Shown here: positions 33,701-46,840 of the stretch, piece by piece | How positions within the stretch are numbered: position 1 is the stretch's first letter | Layout of the letters: every line of letters begins with the position of its first letter | Source of the DNA: Sabethes cyaneus | Lineage: Eukaryota; Arthropoda; Insecta; Diptera; Culicidae | Direction: 5' to 3' | Assembly (NCBI RefSeq): GCF_943734655.1 | Contig: NC_071354.1 | Span: 231,192,397-231,256,396 of the forward strand | Length of the DNA stretch: 64,000 nucleotides | Notes under the pieces: generated by a model | Database searches by the model: none | What the model saw: only the letters and a program-made list of their open reading frames with translations | Told to the model about the DNA's origin: nothing | Made by a program: the position numbers and the translations under genes

Positions 33701-34915
33701 CTTTATGACCCGTGGTGAACAGCCGTCGTACGTTGTTTCCAGCCGCACGTGAAACCCAACTTCAACTTATCGTCCGGTATATCTTTATGCGAGTAGTGCA
33801 CGTTGATGATGCTGCTGCGGATAAGAATTCGGCGATTCACAATGGTAGGTGCCTCAGCAGGCGGATTTCACCCTTCATTAAGTCCCATGATAGCCTGCCT
33901 CACTTTCAGCATGCATGCTTCAATAGACAATAGACTTCAGTTTATCTCAAAAGAGCGGAGTGCATCAAACTGTCCCCGGGTTCGTAAAGTATTGAAATAC
34001 TGGGGGATAATGAAGCGAAACCTGATGGTGAAGAGAACAGTCATCAGCCACATTGGTCAGATGAGGAGTTCGAGGTGCCGGCAGACCGGAACCTTGACCT
34101 GGGAGGGTGTGCACTGGCTGACTAGCGGGTTTTTCATGCAATGTAACATAATTTCCTACGTTTTATCCTTAGAAACTGTTTCAATTAAAAAATTAATCAA
34201 TGCGGGACACTTTCCGGGACGCTCAGTAATCTGGGACAAGTTATCCAAATCCGGGACAGTCCCGCATAATCCGGGACGTATGGTCAGTCTAGGTTAGTGT
34301 TGAAATTGATAACAATCAAGTCACACTGGCAGTTTTTGTACACGGTTACCAAATCATTGGGTTTAATTTCCGCGTACTTCTGCAACTCTTAGTATTTGTA
34401 GTTCCACAATAAATAAAATAATTCGCTACTGCTGTTTAACATAATTTTCATGGTTTACAATATTCTAAGATTCTATTATAAAAATGATAGGTGGTTATTA
34501 AATATCAACAATAAGGAATGTTTTTTCTCTAAAGATAATTCTCCGTAATAACCCCGTTGGGGCTTTTCAAAGTAGACATAACAAATACAAATTCACAGAA
34601 ATTAAGTTGAACTGCAGGTAAAATTTCTTTTCATAAAAATTAAGAGAACAATCAAAAAACACAAATAATATTTAAATTTGTAAAGCTTGTACAAAAAATA
34701 TTTCATAAATGGTGTAAATGATAAGAAAATGTTACCAGACGGTGCTAAAAAGCCATTCTATTCTATTCTTTGACTATTGACAAAAGCCGATTTTATTGTT
34801 ATGTTTTATGCTTCTCGCTCTGCTTCACACTTACATAAAAATATAATAATATTTTGATGAAATCGCTAGAAATAAATTAATTTAATACCTATTTTCAAGC
34901 CTATTTCAAAAGTTG
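33701..34915. other. No gene seen; local CCGGGAC repeats
   Basis: Short ORFs only. At about 34200-34280 the words CGGGAC and CCGGGAC recur five times in 80 bp. The rest is AT-rich. Confidence 0.4.
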
Positions 34916-35265
34916 AATCAATATATATAGAATGCCAGTGTCGCTGCAGTGCTCGTGGTAAACATCACACATTTGAAAATTACCTTTTTACACTGTATGC
35001 GCATATGTGTGAGTGATCGATTCGAAACGGGAATCTGATTGTCAAACTGAAAAGGCAACCCAATGAAAAATCCTTTTGCTTTTCCGTAAATCACGTAGGA
35101 TAAATCACCCGATTTGGTCGTTTTGGGGTATTTCGTCGGGAGGAAAATTTTCTATTGGGCAATTTGACAATGTAGTTCCCGTATCCAAGACACGAACCAG
35201 CAACATGTTTGCCACCAAAATATCCATGAAACACCAGCGACACTGGCATTCTATATATATTGATT
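34916..35265. repeat. 350-bp MITE with ~31-bp inverted ends
   Basis: AATCAATATATATAGAATGC and the following CAGTGTCGCTG at 34916-34946 recur inverted at about 35235-35265. No ORF with support. The TA-rich termini leave the duplication ambiguous. It lies just upstream of the unique block at 35490. Confidence 0.65.
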
Positions 35266-35489
35266 ATACTATTTCATACGATGCTGCAGGTTTCAGTGTA
35301 TCAAACATTTCATACGAGTTTCATAGTACTCGTCGTATTTCGCGGCCTCGACTGTAGCCGTTCAATTTATCTCTCACTTGGAGTAATTTCGTTTTAGCGT
35401 GCGCTTCATTCATCGCTTCGCTCCGTCGTCTGTCTGCGTCTGATTATGTTCATGCTGCCTTTATGCTGTTGGCTACGGGTTTTCGGTTC

Positions 35490-36247
35490 AGCAGCGTTCA
35501 GTTTTCAATCAGTCGCAGAGTGTCGTTAGTCCGGTGAAGTTCGAAAGAGTGTACGGTTCTGTTCGTATCGTCGCCGGATTGAATTTGGACTCCTATTTTT
35601 TTGCTCACTGTTTTTCTATATCCTATCAACAGAAGAAGAAAAAAAAAGCAAATAAAGGACAGGCATCGCGTTCTGCAGGCCGTTTGCAAAAGTGTTTCGG
35701 ATTGCTGGTGACAGAGTGCTGTTGGTTTAGAAGATAAGATTTTCTCATAAAGCCGGATTATACTCTACGAAGCGGAGATTGGTTTGCTGGATGGATCCAC
35801 TAATTTGGGCGTAAGGATATTGTTTTCGTTTGTTCCTCTGGCGACTGCTGGCAAAATGTTCGGAAAAGGGTGTGGGGAATGATGGTAGAATCGATTAATT
35901 GGCTGTGCAGATGAAGAGCACAGGTGTGTTTTTACAAAGTTTGGGCAGTTTACGGTGAAAGATATACGTTGTGTGATTATAAAAGCAGTCTTCTACGGTG
36001 GCAGTTTAAGGAAAATGTGGATTTAGGCCTCATTAAATTCGTGTCGTTTGTTTATAGCTGAAATTGAAAAGGCAAGTGATTGCAAGTGAAAGAAGAAAAA
36101 ACGGCAGACATCGCCTTTATCTTCCTTTTTTTTCTGTTGAAGCGAATGAATTTATCGGAGTAAAGTGTGCGTTTAGTGTTTCTGTTGGTTGCTGCGGAGC
36201 GGAGCTATTCCTGTTGGAAGCGGTGGACGGTTCACCGACGCAAAAGG
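35490..36247 (+). promoter_or_regulatory. Candidate promoter and noncoding 5' exon
   Basis: This block is unique in the window and less AT-rich. It has initiator-like CAGTT/CAATCAGTCGCAG words at 35497-35520, and a GT donor-like junction CAAAAGGTACGGG at about 36240-36250. No long ORF is present, so if real it would be a 5' untranslated exon of a gene with distant coding exons. The evidence is compositional only. Confidence 0.25.
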
Positions 36248-36259
36248 TACGGGTACGCT

Positions 36260-38300
36260 AACCAATACTATCACGCAAGTTGAAAACATACAGTTCATTT
36301 ATGTTCACGCAATGCCTGAACTGTCACCTTTGTGGCACTAGCACTAGTGTATGGGAAGGGTTCATTGTCCACTTTATTAGGAGCATAAATTTGATACCTC
36401 CAATGGGCCTATATTTACGACTAAATTACTTTTAGAAAACAAATGCCCTCTATTAGAGCGAAAAAAACTATATTAAATTTGTCGAAACATACTTTTAACG
36501 TTGGTTTTACGATCATTGCTGTCAACGCTTATTGCTGGGAGCGAGAAAATACAACTAACATAACTTTTGTGGCAATTTTATTCATGAAGGTACTTAAAAT
36601 ACAATTGCTTTTTCAATTGATAATATACATCACATGTTTTCTCCGCATATCCTATTATTAGCAACATGTTACATTCGAGTGTCATTTTGTTGGAATTGGA
36701 ACATGCTATCCGGGTGTCAGTTTTAGTCTAGTTTCCATGTTGTATTTTTTATGCCACTGGATCAAATGTCAGTCAGAACTATTGTGATTTAGAAGGAAGA
36801 GTATATGAATAGTTCAACCTTTGTATTTTAACCGTTAATTATAACATTTAAATTGAATTACCAATTTGGTAATTACAGTAAATTATTATTCTGAAGGTTC
36901 AAATAAAATTGCTAGGTTCGCTGTTTTTTAACAGAACAGTTAATCTAAAATTTTAACAACTCATCACCGTAGCCGTCACGTCTTCTGCTATCTGATGGTA
37001 CGCTTGATGTTATGGCGATATACCTGGCAAGTTAGGTATTGGCCTTTTGCGGTGTGATGCCCGTCCACCGGTCGTCGATGGTAAGTGCGTCGTTTTATAC
37101 ATATTGAGTTTTGCCAACCGGACAGGTACCTAAACGGTTTACACAAACGACGACGATATGCCATGCAGTGATGGTTAGTAATGGTCAAGCGTTGTTCACG
37201 ATTATCGTTAGAAGGAAATCTCCGTTTCGCAAAACAATGAATGAATAAATTGGTGGCCACAAAAAATTATAATAGAATTTTGATGAATTCATACCAATGT
37301 CTAACATGTCCTGCTGAATCTGTATTAAATTTCATATTTTAGTATTCTAAAAATGTGCAAAAATATTACATACTTATTTGACAACCAAAGCCTAACAGGA
37401 AGTCAGGAAATTGATACTGCAATCGAGTTTCGTCATCATCATCAGTTTGTTCAACAGCGTCATGCTGAACTTTAGGGTGCGATAGATTCCAGCGTAAGCG
37501 CAGGAAGCCTCTGTAATAATTGTCGAACTGTTGATATCGAAAACCTTGTTGATTTTGTTTTCGGACTGCGTACTCAGTTCATCATGACGCTATCGAGAAA
37601 TGGTTCAAATTTCTGTTTAACACGCGAAGGGTAAATAAAACACTTACTCGCCGTAATATTAATTGATTGTGTTTACCTACTTGAAGGGAAGTTGTGACTT
37701 CTTCCAACTAGGAGGATGAAAATATCAAATTTTGTTTATTCAGATTCAGACGAATGCCGTCATAATTTTATGCGCTGGTGTCATACATTCGAGCCTATAA
37801 TTTATGCCTTTTCCGGATCTTAATATGTAGTGGAATTATAACAAATTTTAAATTCAATTCACATCCTGACTCTGCGTCTAGTTGGTAGTAACAAGCAAGC
37901 CATTGTCTTTTCGGCGACTGTTTTTCCATAGTTCTACCATTATCGATCGCGATTCAATCGTGTTCGATTAGGCATATTCGAATGCGGCAAATTATGCAGA
38001 CGTTTCTTTCTGGACAACGCCATAAAAGCATGCTCAAAATACGCTTGTCCAGCAGAAAAATATGTTCTAAAAAAAGTGAACGTTTACAGAAGCACGCTCA
38101 TCTGGATTAAACATAAGAGAGATGGAATTGTTTATGGTCCGAAGATCTACCGACGGAGGAACATTTCATCTCTGGTTTTTCCCGTAATTAGTAAAGAGCT
38201 ATGACTATGGCTCTGGAGCTAAACCTTATTTACGAATGGAAAGTTAGGTGTTAATGCTACTTGTTCTGCGTACTCGCGACTACTGTGCGTAGACGTGTAA
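36260..38300. other. No gene seen
   Basis: AT-rich with short ORFs lacking recognisable domains. I see no terminal repeats or tandem array. Confidence 0.45.
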
Positions 38301-39049
38301 TCCAGTGTCGCTGGCGTGAATCGTTCACGACAGTCTCATTATTTCCACGTAGGATGTGAGTTTGATATCTTTCCGCGAGCAGCATGGTCTCCTAGTAATC
38401 CGAGCAAAACTAGTTATGTTTATCAGAATTCGCCTAACATCGGAGGCATTACAACGTACACGATTCGTTCAACGGGTTATGTCGCGCTTCCGGATGGTCT
38501 TTTTTGTAGACGAGCGTTACGTACTCGTAATCTGAACCTGACTCCTCCTTCGATCATCTGGAGAACCCTCAATTCTACCACTTTTATCAACGGTTGTTTC
38601 TTGAGGATCTTCAACTCTTTCGTAGTAATTGGTTACTCCACATATGCCATTGTTATAGAAAGTCTTCGTTGATCAGCTCATGCCAATCTGATTCCTACCT
38701 ATTGTTATTGAAACTAAAGTTGTCCTCCGATGCGATGGTCTCTGCACTATTTCGAGAGTTTGTTTGAGAATCGATTTCAGTTCTGTTGAATTTCTTTTGT
38801 ACTTTGCTGCGTTCTTCGATGTGCTTCAACGTTTGCGGCTACTTGTCTCTCTTTTATATCAGGTACTATTAAAACATTTCCCTCGTGTCGGTTCTCAATA
38901 GTAATATGGCAACCATAGAAATCAACACGTCTAGTCCCTTTAATATCATGTCGTCGATTGAGACGCTTTCAACTCGAACTGCTACTTCACAAATCAATCT
39001 GACTTTTCGTGAATTCCAAAGGTTGTTTTTTTGAGGACTGATCAAAGGT

Positions 39050-41840
39050 ATCCCGATCAGATGATTCTAACAAAAATATTACAGAATTGTAGCTCCAGTT
39101 GATATTTCTATCAAAGTGTGTTATAAATTTGATAGAAAAACTTGCAACACAGGAAATGTTTTACGAAGAATCTTTCTCGCTCTGCTTCTTATAACACGGT
39201 TTGTTACATTTTGGTTATAAAGCAGGACGGAGTGCTAGTTTTTCTAACTCATCTTGAAATAAACTTGATCAAATTATATCATAATTTGATGCAGTCGAAA
39301 TTGAGTTCGATCGATGTGGAATCTTTGTTGAACTGCAAGGTTTCCAAAGCACATGAACCGTTAGTAAATGATGTAACGCTCGCCTGTGCTCTACCTTTTG
39401 AAGAAATGTTTGACGGTAGAGAGTTTGACTTTTTGAATGCAGATTTTTCTGGTTTACTGGTTTCTCTAAGGAACACGAACTGGGAATTGCTACTAAATAA
39501 CGCCATCGATGTTAACGAAGGAATTGAAAGGTTCTGATACAACTTTTCAGAATATATATTCCTGCTCCTCGTCCTCGACCAAAGCCACGTTGGTCAAACA
39601 GTCAGTTACGAGAGTCGACACGGCAAAGAGCCCGCGCACTTCGTCGTTACACGTATCGTCGAAATCTGCTAACAAAGTAAGACTTCAACCATGCCAGCAA
39701 CTCGTACGTGGATGTATAACCGTTTTCTGTACTCTAAATATTTATTGAATACTCAATCCAAACTTAAACGGAACCCTAAAACCGCTAACTCGTTTGAAGT
39801 TGAAAGCGCTCTCCGTCATGTTCCATGCAACGTTCTAAACATTGGTAACATACGTTTTTCCGATAATGTGTTATTGCTGCGATCGGTAAGCTGCAGTCAT
39901 CTACCTCTTATGGACCTGACGGAATTCCTGCAATAAGAATTAAAAAATGAGCTAGTGCCCTCTGTTGTCCATTAAAAATAATTCTCAACAAATCAGTATC
40001 GCAAGCCGTATTGCCTACATGTTAGAAAAATCTATTATGGTTTTGGATTTCAAAAAAGGCGATAAGCAGAACGTTGCCAACTACCGATGTATAACATCCC
40101 TGCGCACTGCCTCCAAGCTGTTCGAAATACTAATAGGAAAAATAATTTTAGGGAAAAGAACACGACACTAAGTCCTATATCTCCACCGAACTACATGGCT
40201 TCTTCCCAGGAAGATCGACAACCACTAATTTGGCTCAGTTCACATCACACCGAATGCAGCCGAATGGCCATGGGTTCTAATCTTAGTAGAATCAGACCAT
40301 TCGATGTCAAAGTGACTTTAGCATGGGTTTATTCGCAAGCTCCTCATCACCCTTCCTTCATGCTGAATTCTATGTTATTCCGATGTGGCCTATTGCCAGT
40401 GCAAAAATGAGACCCTTAGTTGCGCCAGGGCTATAATTGGGGACAGCGTCATGTGGATTAAGGTGGGTAAAGTAGAGAAAAGCATTGAAGGAAGGGTACA
40501 CAATTCCAAAAATAAATGCAGTGCGGGTTATACAGCAAACACCCGGGCGATATCACAATAGATCAAACGATACTGGTCGCAGTGATGAGTCCATACAGGA
40601 AAAAAAACATGGAAGATGCTGCTCAAGTTGATGCCGTATATACAGATATTAAAGCCTCATTTGACCAAGTCAATCACACTGTTCTGCTGGCAAAAATGGC
40701 TCGTTTGGGAACCTATTACAGCTTCCTCAAGTGACTCAGATCATACCTGAATAACCGTTTTCTTTCTATGAAGATTGGAAACTATGAATCATACAGCTTC
40801 GTCTGCTTATCAGGTGTACCACAAGGAAGTAATCTCGGGCCTCTGCTTTTCTCTTTGTTTTTCAACGTCCAGGATGCAGACTACTTTATGTGGAAGATCT
40901 TAAACTGTTTCTTGTGATTCGATCCATGGCAGACTTCATTGAACTACAACATTATCTGGATGATCTGTTTGAATGGTGCTCCAATAATCAACTGATACTG
41001 AGCATACCAAAATGCTAAGTGATCTCCTTCACTCGCAGGAAATAATCAACTCTGTGGGACTTCACCTTATCTGGTTAGACGCTCTCAAGAGTATCAACTT
41101 TTAAGGATCTTGGAATACTGCTGGACTCTCGCATGTTCTTCAGAGATCATTGCCCACTAATTATTGCTCAGGCGAAAAGAATTCTTGACTCAAATACAAG
41201 AATCGGAAAGGAGTTCACGAATCCATACTGTCGGAGAGCACTGTATTACTGTCTTGTACGATCGGTTTTAGAACCGTCAGCGATAATTTGGAGCCTCTAT
41301 GCAGATATTTGGGTTGGCAGAATTTGGGCGGTACAGTCTAGGTCTCTACGATATGCTCTAAGATCTCTGCCCTGGCGTAACCCAATAGAACTACCTCCTT
41401 ATGTGGAGCGTTGTCGTTTGCTTAATATGGAAACGCTTGGCCAAAGACGAGACATGGCCAGAGCCGTTTTCAAAGGGAAATTTTTTAGCTGGCAAAATTG
41501 ATGCTCCTAATCTTCTTGCGCAAATTAAAATCAATGCCCCCGTAAGAAGCTTACGATCGTTGGACTTTATAAGCCTAGACTTCCAGCGCACCGACTACGG
41601 CCAGAAGGAACCCATCCAGTGTAATGTTTTTAATAGATTCTATGTACACTTTGACTTCAGTATTTCACGTGATGTTTTTAAGAATCGTTTAAAAAAGACC
41701 TTATTTAAATGCGTAGTTGTAAGGAATAGATTATAAGCATGACAATTTGTATCATAAGCGTGAATTGTATTTGTAATTAATGCTTTGTATTTTACATCAA
41801 AAAGATGATGGGGTTTTTACGCCCACTTGAGGGAAGCTTC
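39050..41840 (+). mobile_element. Jockey-like non-LTR retrotransposon relic
   Basis: Plus-strand order: a linker-like region (NTNWELLLNNAIDVNEGIERF, 39470-39535); RT start (KKGDKQNVANYRCI, about 40055); then a family B SINE insertion at 40274-40607; VDAVYTDIKASFDQVNHTVL (40632-40690); SGVPQGSNLGPLLFSLFF (about 40812-40865); EDLKLFL near 40890 in place of the YADDLKLFL box; FEWCSNNQLILSIPKC (about 40970); and the C-terminal region YCRRALYYCLVRSVLEPSAIIW (about 41227). Stops and frameshifts occur, and the YxDD box is damaged. The 3' end lies close to 41833, where a family A SINE follows. The region 38300-39050 may be its 5' part but is not recognisable. Confidence 0.8.
40274..40607 (+). repeat. 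SINE family B inside Jockey RT
   Basis: 334 bp with a terminal A-run, flanked by CATGG (40269-40273 and 40608-40612). Removing it restores the RT frame (SRMAM joined to EDAAQVDAV). It begins just after a box B-like GTTCTAATC, so it is probably a slightly 5'-shortened copy. Confidence 0.78.
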
Positions 41841-42052
41841 GCTTAGTTGGTTTCGAGGCCCGATGCTGGTCTAACAAGCCAGTCGTCGTATGTTCGTATC
41901 TCGGCTAGGCGGTGCTGCTAGATAGAGTCAGTATGATTGTTGCACTAGCCCCGTAACTGTCCTGTACTCTAATAGCCAGCTGTAAAGTCTGTCGATAAAG
42001 AAGGGTCAAGTCTTTGAAAAGACGTTTAAGCCCAAGACTGCATTTTTTTGGC
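41841..42052 (+). repeat. SINE family A, sense copy
   Basis: The tRNA-like head begins GCTTAGTTGGTTTCGAGG (box A-like), followed by GCTGGTCTAACAAGCC (an anticodon-arm-like hairpin with AAC in the loop, possibly Val-related) and a box B-like TGTTCGTATCT near 41890. The body ends with GACTGCATTTTTTT. Flanked by AAGCTTC at 41834-41840 and 42053-42059. It is the best sense reference for the family in this window. Confidence 0.78.
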
Positions 42053-42764
42053 AAGCTTCATCACAACTGGGGTTTTACCCATCCTATCACAAATTCGTGC
42101 AGACCGCGGTCAGATGGATTAAATCAGGATTGATTTTGCTCATCTTAAGCATACAGAGACAGAGCAATCTGCTTCTCACAACGACCAAGAGCTTTTATTT
42201 TCTGTTTAGCCGTTCTCTGCCTCTGAATGATGCATGCATCCTGTTTTCTCTGACAACCACTCATCTTGCGCAGAAGGAGCACAACTGCAAGCAGAGCTAA
42301 TCTTCTCTTCGCACACTGGAGACAAAAGACTATTTGCTCCGTATCCCAAAGAGAATATCGGACGGGCAATTATATGGACTGGAACGATTTGCTCCGCGAT
42401 CTTGAGAGTATGCATACGGTAGTGCTCCGGCAGAAAAAGAAAGATGAAACAAAACTGACGCTCACTCGGTGGCAGAGCAAAACAGCAAAGTACTGAGGAA
42501 GCAAAAAACTCGTCGCTTGTCGAAGAAGGTAGCATCGGACAGAGAGAGCAAATGGATTTGTTTTCTGCGCTTTGCCAGTAAAATGCCGAAAACAGATTTT
42601 TTTTTTAGAGTACGATATGCCTAGAGCGGATTTTGTTACAATCTTTGTTATTTTAACTACTAACGGGACCAAGTTTATAACCAAACGTAAAGGAGATGTT
42701 GTTATAAAAAACTTGCTATTTAGAACGCATCCTGTTATAAATTTGTTATTTTCATTTGATCGGG
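42053..42764. other. No gene seen
   Basis: Overlapping short ORFs on both strands lack recognisable domains. Somewhat GC-richer than its surroundings, but no feature is supported. Confidence 0.4.
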
Positions 42765-42985
42765 TTACCCTCCTTCAATGCTTGCTCGTTCCTCATGATA
42801 CTGCTATCCCCTTATTATAACCCTCCTTGCGATATGGTACATTTAACAAAAGAGTAACTTTTTGCACTATCAAGAGACTTCATCGAGGTAATACTGAATT
42901 CAGTACGAAGGAAAGGTTGTGAGAGGTTTGAGAGTATACTCATCAAAGTCACTTTGACATCGAATAGCCTGATTCTAGCCCACCC
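42765..42985 (-). repeat. SINE family B, diverged copy
   Basis: Reverse-strand match to the 5' half of 30294-30735 and 60365-60670: TTCGATGTCAAAGTGACTTT, AGTGCAAAAAGTTACTCTTT, and GCATTGAAGGAGGGTAACC at the 42770 side. The 3' A-tail is missing. Confidence 0.65.
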
Positions 42986-42999
42986 GGAGGTTGTTTACT

Positions 43000-45900
43000 G
43001 CAAGTGGTATAAACAAACCGAAGGAGTATTCATGGGTAACCTGTTCTCATTATTTATGATGAGTAGAGAAAATATTACAATAGAAACAGAACATTCTTCT
43101 CAAGTTGTTTTAACTATTGTTTATTACTAATATCCTCCTTTGTACGCTTACAGTGTTCCAGATTTAATTTCCTGTTAAGATTAAATTTCCTGTTCAGTAG
43201 TACAATTTAATGGACATAACATGTGTCTAAAGAATAATGGTGATGAAAGAGATTGATTACGTCGCACGTTTCTATAAAGATCCCCCCCCCCCCTTATATC
43301 TTATTTGTCGCCCTTTCCCTTTACTACTACTGTTTTACTACTGTTGTTTCATAACTTTCTTCTACCATATTTAAAAGACCATTACCATTATAAAAATTAT
43401 ATTATTCAAAGCATTCAATTAAATTTTCAAAATTGAAAAAAAATAATAAGGCTTATACAAATTTGAAAAAAAGTTCATGTCGACCCCCCCCCTTCATGTG
43501 CAAAGTTAAAGCAGTTATCCCGTTAGTCTTGATAAACTTTCTTCACCAACTAAGCTTTCTGGTTCCTGTTGCTTAACCTTAAAGTTCCCGGCGTCGATAA
43601 TTGGGGTGCATGCAATCAAACTTTTAGTTCCATTTGCTTTAAATTGTGTTCCATTTAATTTCAACTTGTTTTAAAAGAACCGAATTACATTGAGGTAAAA
43701 ATCAGAGGGGTTGTGTACAAGACACGACCGCATATATAGGTGACGTAGGACTACATAAGTCTCTTTGTAGTGATAGTAGCATGTATTCATGCTTGTAATC
43801 ATTCGATTCTTCATATATACGTGCTATATGCAACATATATACATGCTACATGCGTTGTATGTAACATTTATCAAAGTAGTAACATTGCATACGTTCAATT
43901 CTCAAAAGATTGTGCATTTGAAAACAATTTAACAAAATCAAGAACACAAACTATTGCTTTCCTGCTACCTTACTGAATTTAAAGATTGTTTTTATTACCC
44001 ATGGTTCCCCACGTTGAAGGGATTTTACCAATTTAATCCTATTTTATTAACAGCACATCTTTTCACTACACTTCTAATGAAACGGCAAGCATGTGTATTC
44101 ATACAGAGTGGTATTATAACCGAACACTACAGTTGTAGCACATTTTTCCAACACAGATATCAAATTCGCCGAGGTTGAATCGTCTCGCAGTAAACAATTT
44201 GCGAACTGTTGGGGCAACGAACTTCTATCATTTGTTCTGGCACACTTCCCTAACACAGATATCAAATTGGACTAGGTTTGATCGCGTTCGTAAGAAATCT
44301 GTTGGCACGAGGCGGCTCTGTCACTCTTTCTGGCGTACTTCCCAAGCAAGGACATCAAAATGGTCTAGGTTTAATCGCGGTGTTAAGAATTTTTGTTGAA
44401 ATGAGGAAACTTTGTCAGTTGTTTTGGCTTACGTCCCAAGCACATATATCAAATTGGTATAGGTTTAGATATCGTAAAGAATCTTCGAACCAATCACAAA
44501 GCGAGAATTCTGGTAAAACATAGGTTCATTATTTTCAATTTTTCAATAGTTCAACATCAAGAATTCATACTTTTCTTCATTTGGGTCAATTCTTAGAAGA
44601 TTTTCCGATCGGTGTAAGAATATTGAAAATCGATCGGAAAACCGCTGAGCTATTAGCGCTCAAAACCTTTCATTTTTCGTGACGCTCGCATTTTTCGATT
44701 TTTTGGAATGACCACCCTATCTCAAAACTTGCCGTAAGACATAGTCCTATGTCAAAATCAATCAAACAATACATGAATAAAATTCGGAACCGCTTTTGAC
44801 GGAGATATTCCGAATTGTAGTGGGATTATTTTTTCCGGTCATAGGTATTAGATAAGATAAAAATAGAACTACACCAAATTAGACACTCCGGAATATCAGC
44901 TACCGGTGCTTTCAGGGTACCAAATTGATCGTTTTATTCCGTAGTTTCCAAGTATATACCCTAATTTTGGATGTTGGGAACGTAAAACTCAAAGATACAG
45001 TTTTTTACATGCAGAAAAGATGCCACTGAACTGTTCGAAACTTGAAATTTTCGAAACGTTCTGCATCATTAATATACAAAGGTAAACACGTTCTTGTGGG
45101 AGAACAAGCATCAGCTGAGGAATGACTAGATATTCACGACTAAAACGTTGACCAAGAAACTAGCAGTTTCAGAGGTTTGATTTCTTAAAACATGTCGGTA
45201 GCACAGCATATGCGTTCCAAGTAAAAAAGTTGTATAGACTTAAACTGCCATTTTCACACTATGATTAGATTACGATACTATTTTGTGGTTACCGATTTCA
45301 GAACTAGAAAGTAACACGGATTTGGATTATTCAAAAAAGCAAGGTAACTAACCGAGTGACACGCAAGTTCAAAACAAAATTCAAATGAAGGCCAAGTTAT
45401 ACGTTTGTGGCACTCTAAGGTGATCCTGGGGCACTCCACTATTATAAAACTGGTTCATCTCTACCAGGATGCTTACTTTATGTGCTTGGGTCGAAAAATA
45501 TTAAAATTTGGTACGGTTTGAACTAAAATTTAAGTACTGTACAACATTTTTGTATTAAATTTTTAATAATAACGCTGGTTTCTTCTCTTTTGTTTAGTTA
45601 TTGATGGTTTGATGTTATTATTTTTTTCTTGACCCCCCATCCCCCCCTTCAAAAATATTTTGTGACCAGGACATAAACTTTTTTTCAAATTTGTATAAGC
45701 TAATTTACTCCTTATTAAGCACACGTTTGTCTGCAGCTAAGCTAACAATAGTCAACCTGGTGTCTGTGGTAGTAAAATATTTTGTTTTCTAAGGAAATGC
45801 CTAGTGAAAACGACAAAAATTAAGACGTAACATGATTTTTGCAATTTTTTTTAATTACGTGCAAAATTTTCTGACCAGTTGATGCAAAATATTGAAAGTC

Positions 45901-46060
45901 TAGTTAGGAAATTGCTGGATTATCAGCGCTTAAAACCTAACCATTTTTCGTGACGCTCGCATTTTTAGCTGCTTTGGAAGGGTCGCTTCACGAACGACAA
46001 ACCAAGCCTTACCTTGCGATAAATCCCCGCAAATTTTTAAGAGATAAACTTGAAGACATA
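43000..46060. other. Repeat-rich noncoding DNA
   Basis: No gene seen. It contains C-runs (43280, 43485, 45640), an inverted pair of about 45 bp (43445-43490 and 45670-45715, sharing TTATACAAATTTGAAAAAAA), and a direct pair (44650-44705 and 45920-45975, sharing TTTTTCGTGACGCTCGCATT). These suggest overlapping decayed elements, but I could not define borders. Confidence 0.45.
44145..44475 (+). repeat. Tandem repeat, ~100-bp unit, about 3.3 copies
   Basis: Units restart at about 44150, 44250, 44348 and 44440 with ACACAGATATCAAATT-like words followed by GGTYTAGGTTTRATCGCG-like words. The copies are diverged, with frame-neutral changes scattered. Small ORFs across it are by-products. Confidence 0.6.
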
Positions 46061-46069
46061 TTTTCTGCT

Positions 46070-46345
46070 TATAGACTTCAAAGCAGTGTACGATTCGGTA
46101 GAGCAAAATGAGTTACGGCAGGTTATGGGTGAATATCATTTTCCAATTATTCTAACTGATTAAGCTGATATGCCAACCTTGACTTGATGGTTTCACGTCA
46201 AGCGTTCGGTGACAATTCTGAATCGTTTGTGACTTTAGATGGTTCGAAGCAAGATTACGGACTGTCGAATCTACTATACAGCATAGCACTGGAAGCTGTT
46301 ATTCGAAGAGCACGATATCGATATCATTGGCGTTAGACCAATTTT
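46070..46345 (+). pseudogene. RTE-like reverse transcriptase fragment
   Basis: DFKAVYDSVEQNELRQVMGEYHFP (about 46073-46145) matches the RT A-box region of the copy at 10310 (DLKAAYDSVRNELWQIMPEHG). It continues with a frameshifted FVTLDGSKQ-like block near 46230. Short and broken. Confidence 0.7.
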
Positions 46346-46840
46346 TGGTTTGTAAAGCTACTGAAGTTACATTTTTAACACCATGAATAAAAATCCTTAT
46401 TAGTCACATTAATATATATATAGTTTCCTTGTGTCTGACTGTAACGCTAGATCCTAGCAAGCCGTTAAATAAATTTTTTTCTAGACTCCAACACGCGTAG
46501 TGAAGGTAACAATGGGTTCAGCAATGGGTGGGTGGGTGAAATCGGCAATTTGATGGGTTGCCAGTTGCCACACAATGCGATACTGATTCCAACATGTCCT
46601 ACCTATGAACAAAAATATTTGATTTTAAAACAATATTTGAAGCAAACGTCAATCGTTTGAGATTGATGAAGCATCCTCAACGTGTGATTTGGCACGTGGT
46701 AATAAGGATAGCCTACGAGCCATAACTGATTATCAAAAGCTGCCAAAGTAGCGCGTACTCAATATAAAGCGCGAAAACGCATATCCTGTTGAGTATTTTT
46801 ATTCCTACATTTACTTCTTCCGGAGTTTCTTACGAGAATG

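Noticed and set aside
41841..41915. Genuine tRNA gene
   Set aside because: Box A and box B are degenerate, the acceptor stem does not pair, and the same sequence recurs as part of a 200-bp SINE with target duplications.
44640..45990. Possible LTR pair from the direct repeat with CGTGACGCTCGC
   Set aside because: Similarity covers only about 60 bp, without TG...CA ends, primer-binding site or gag/pol sequence.
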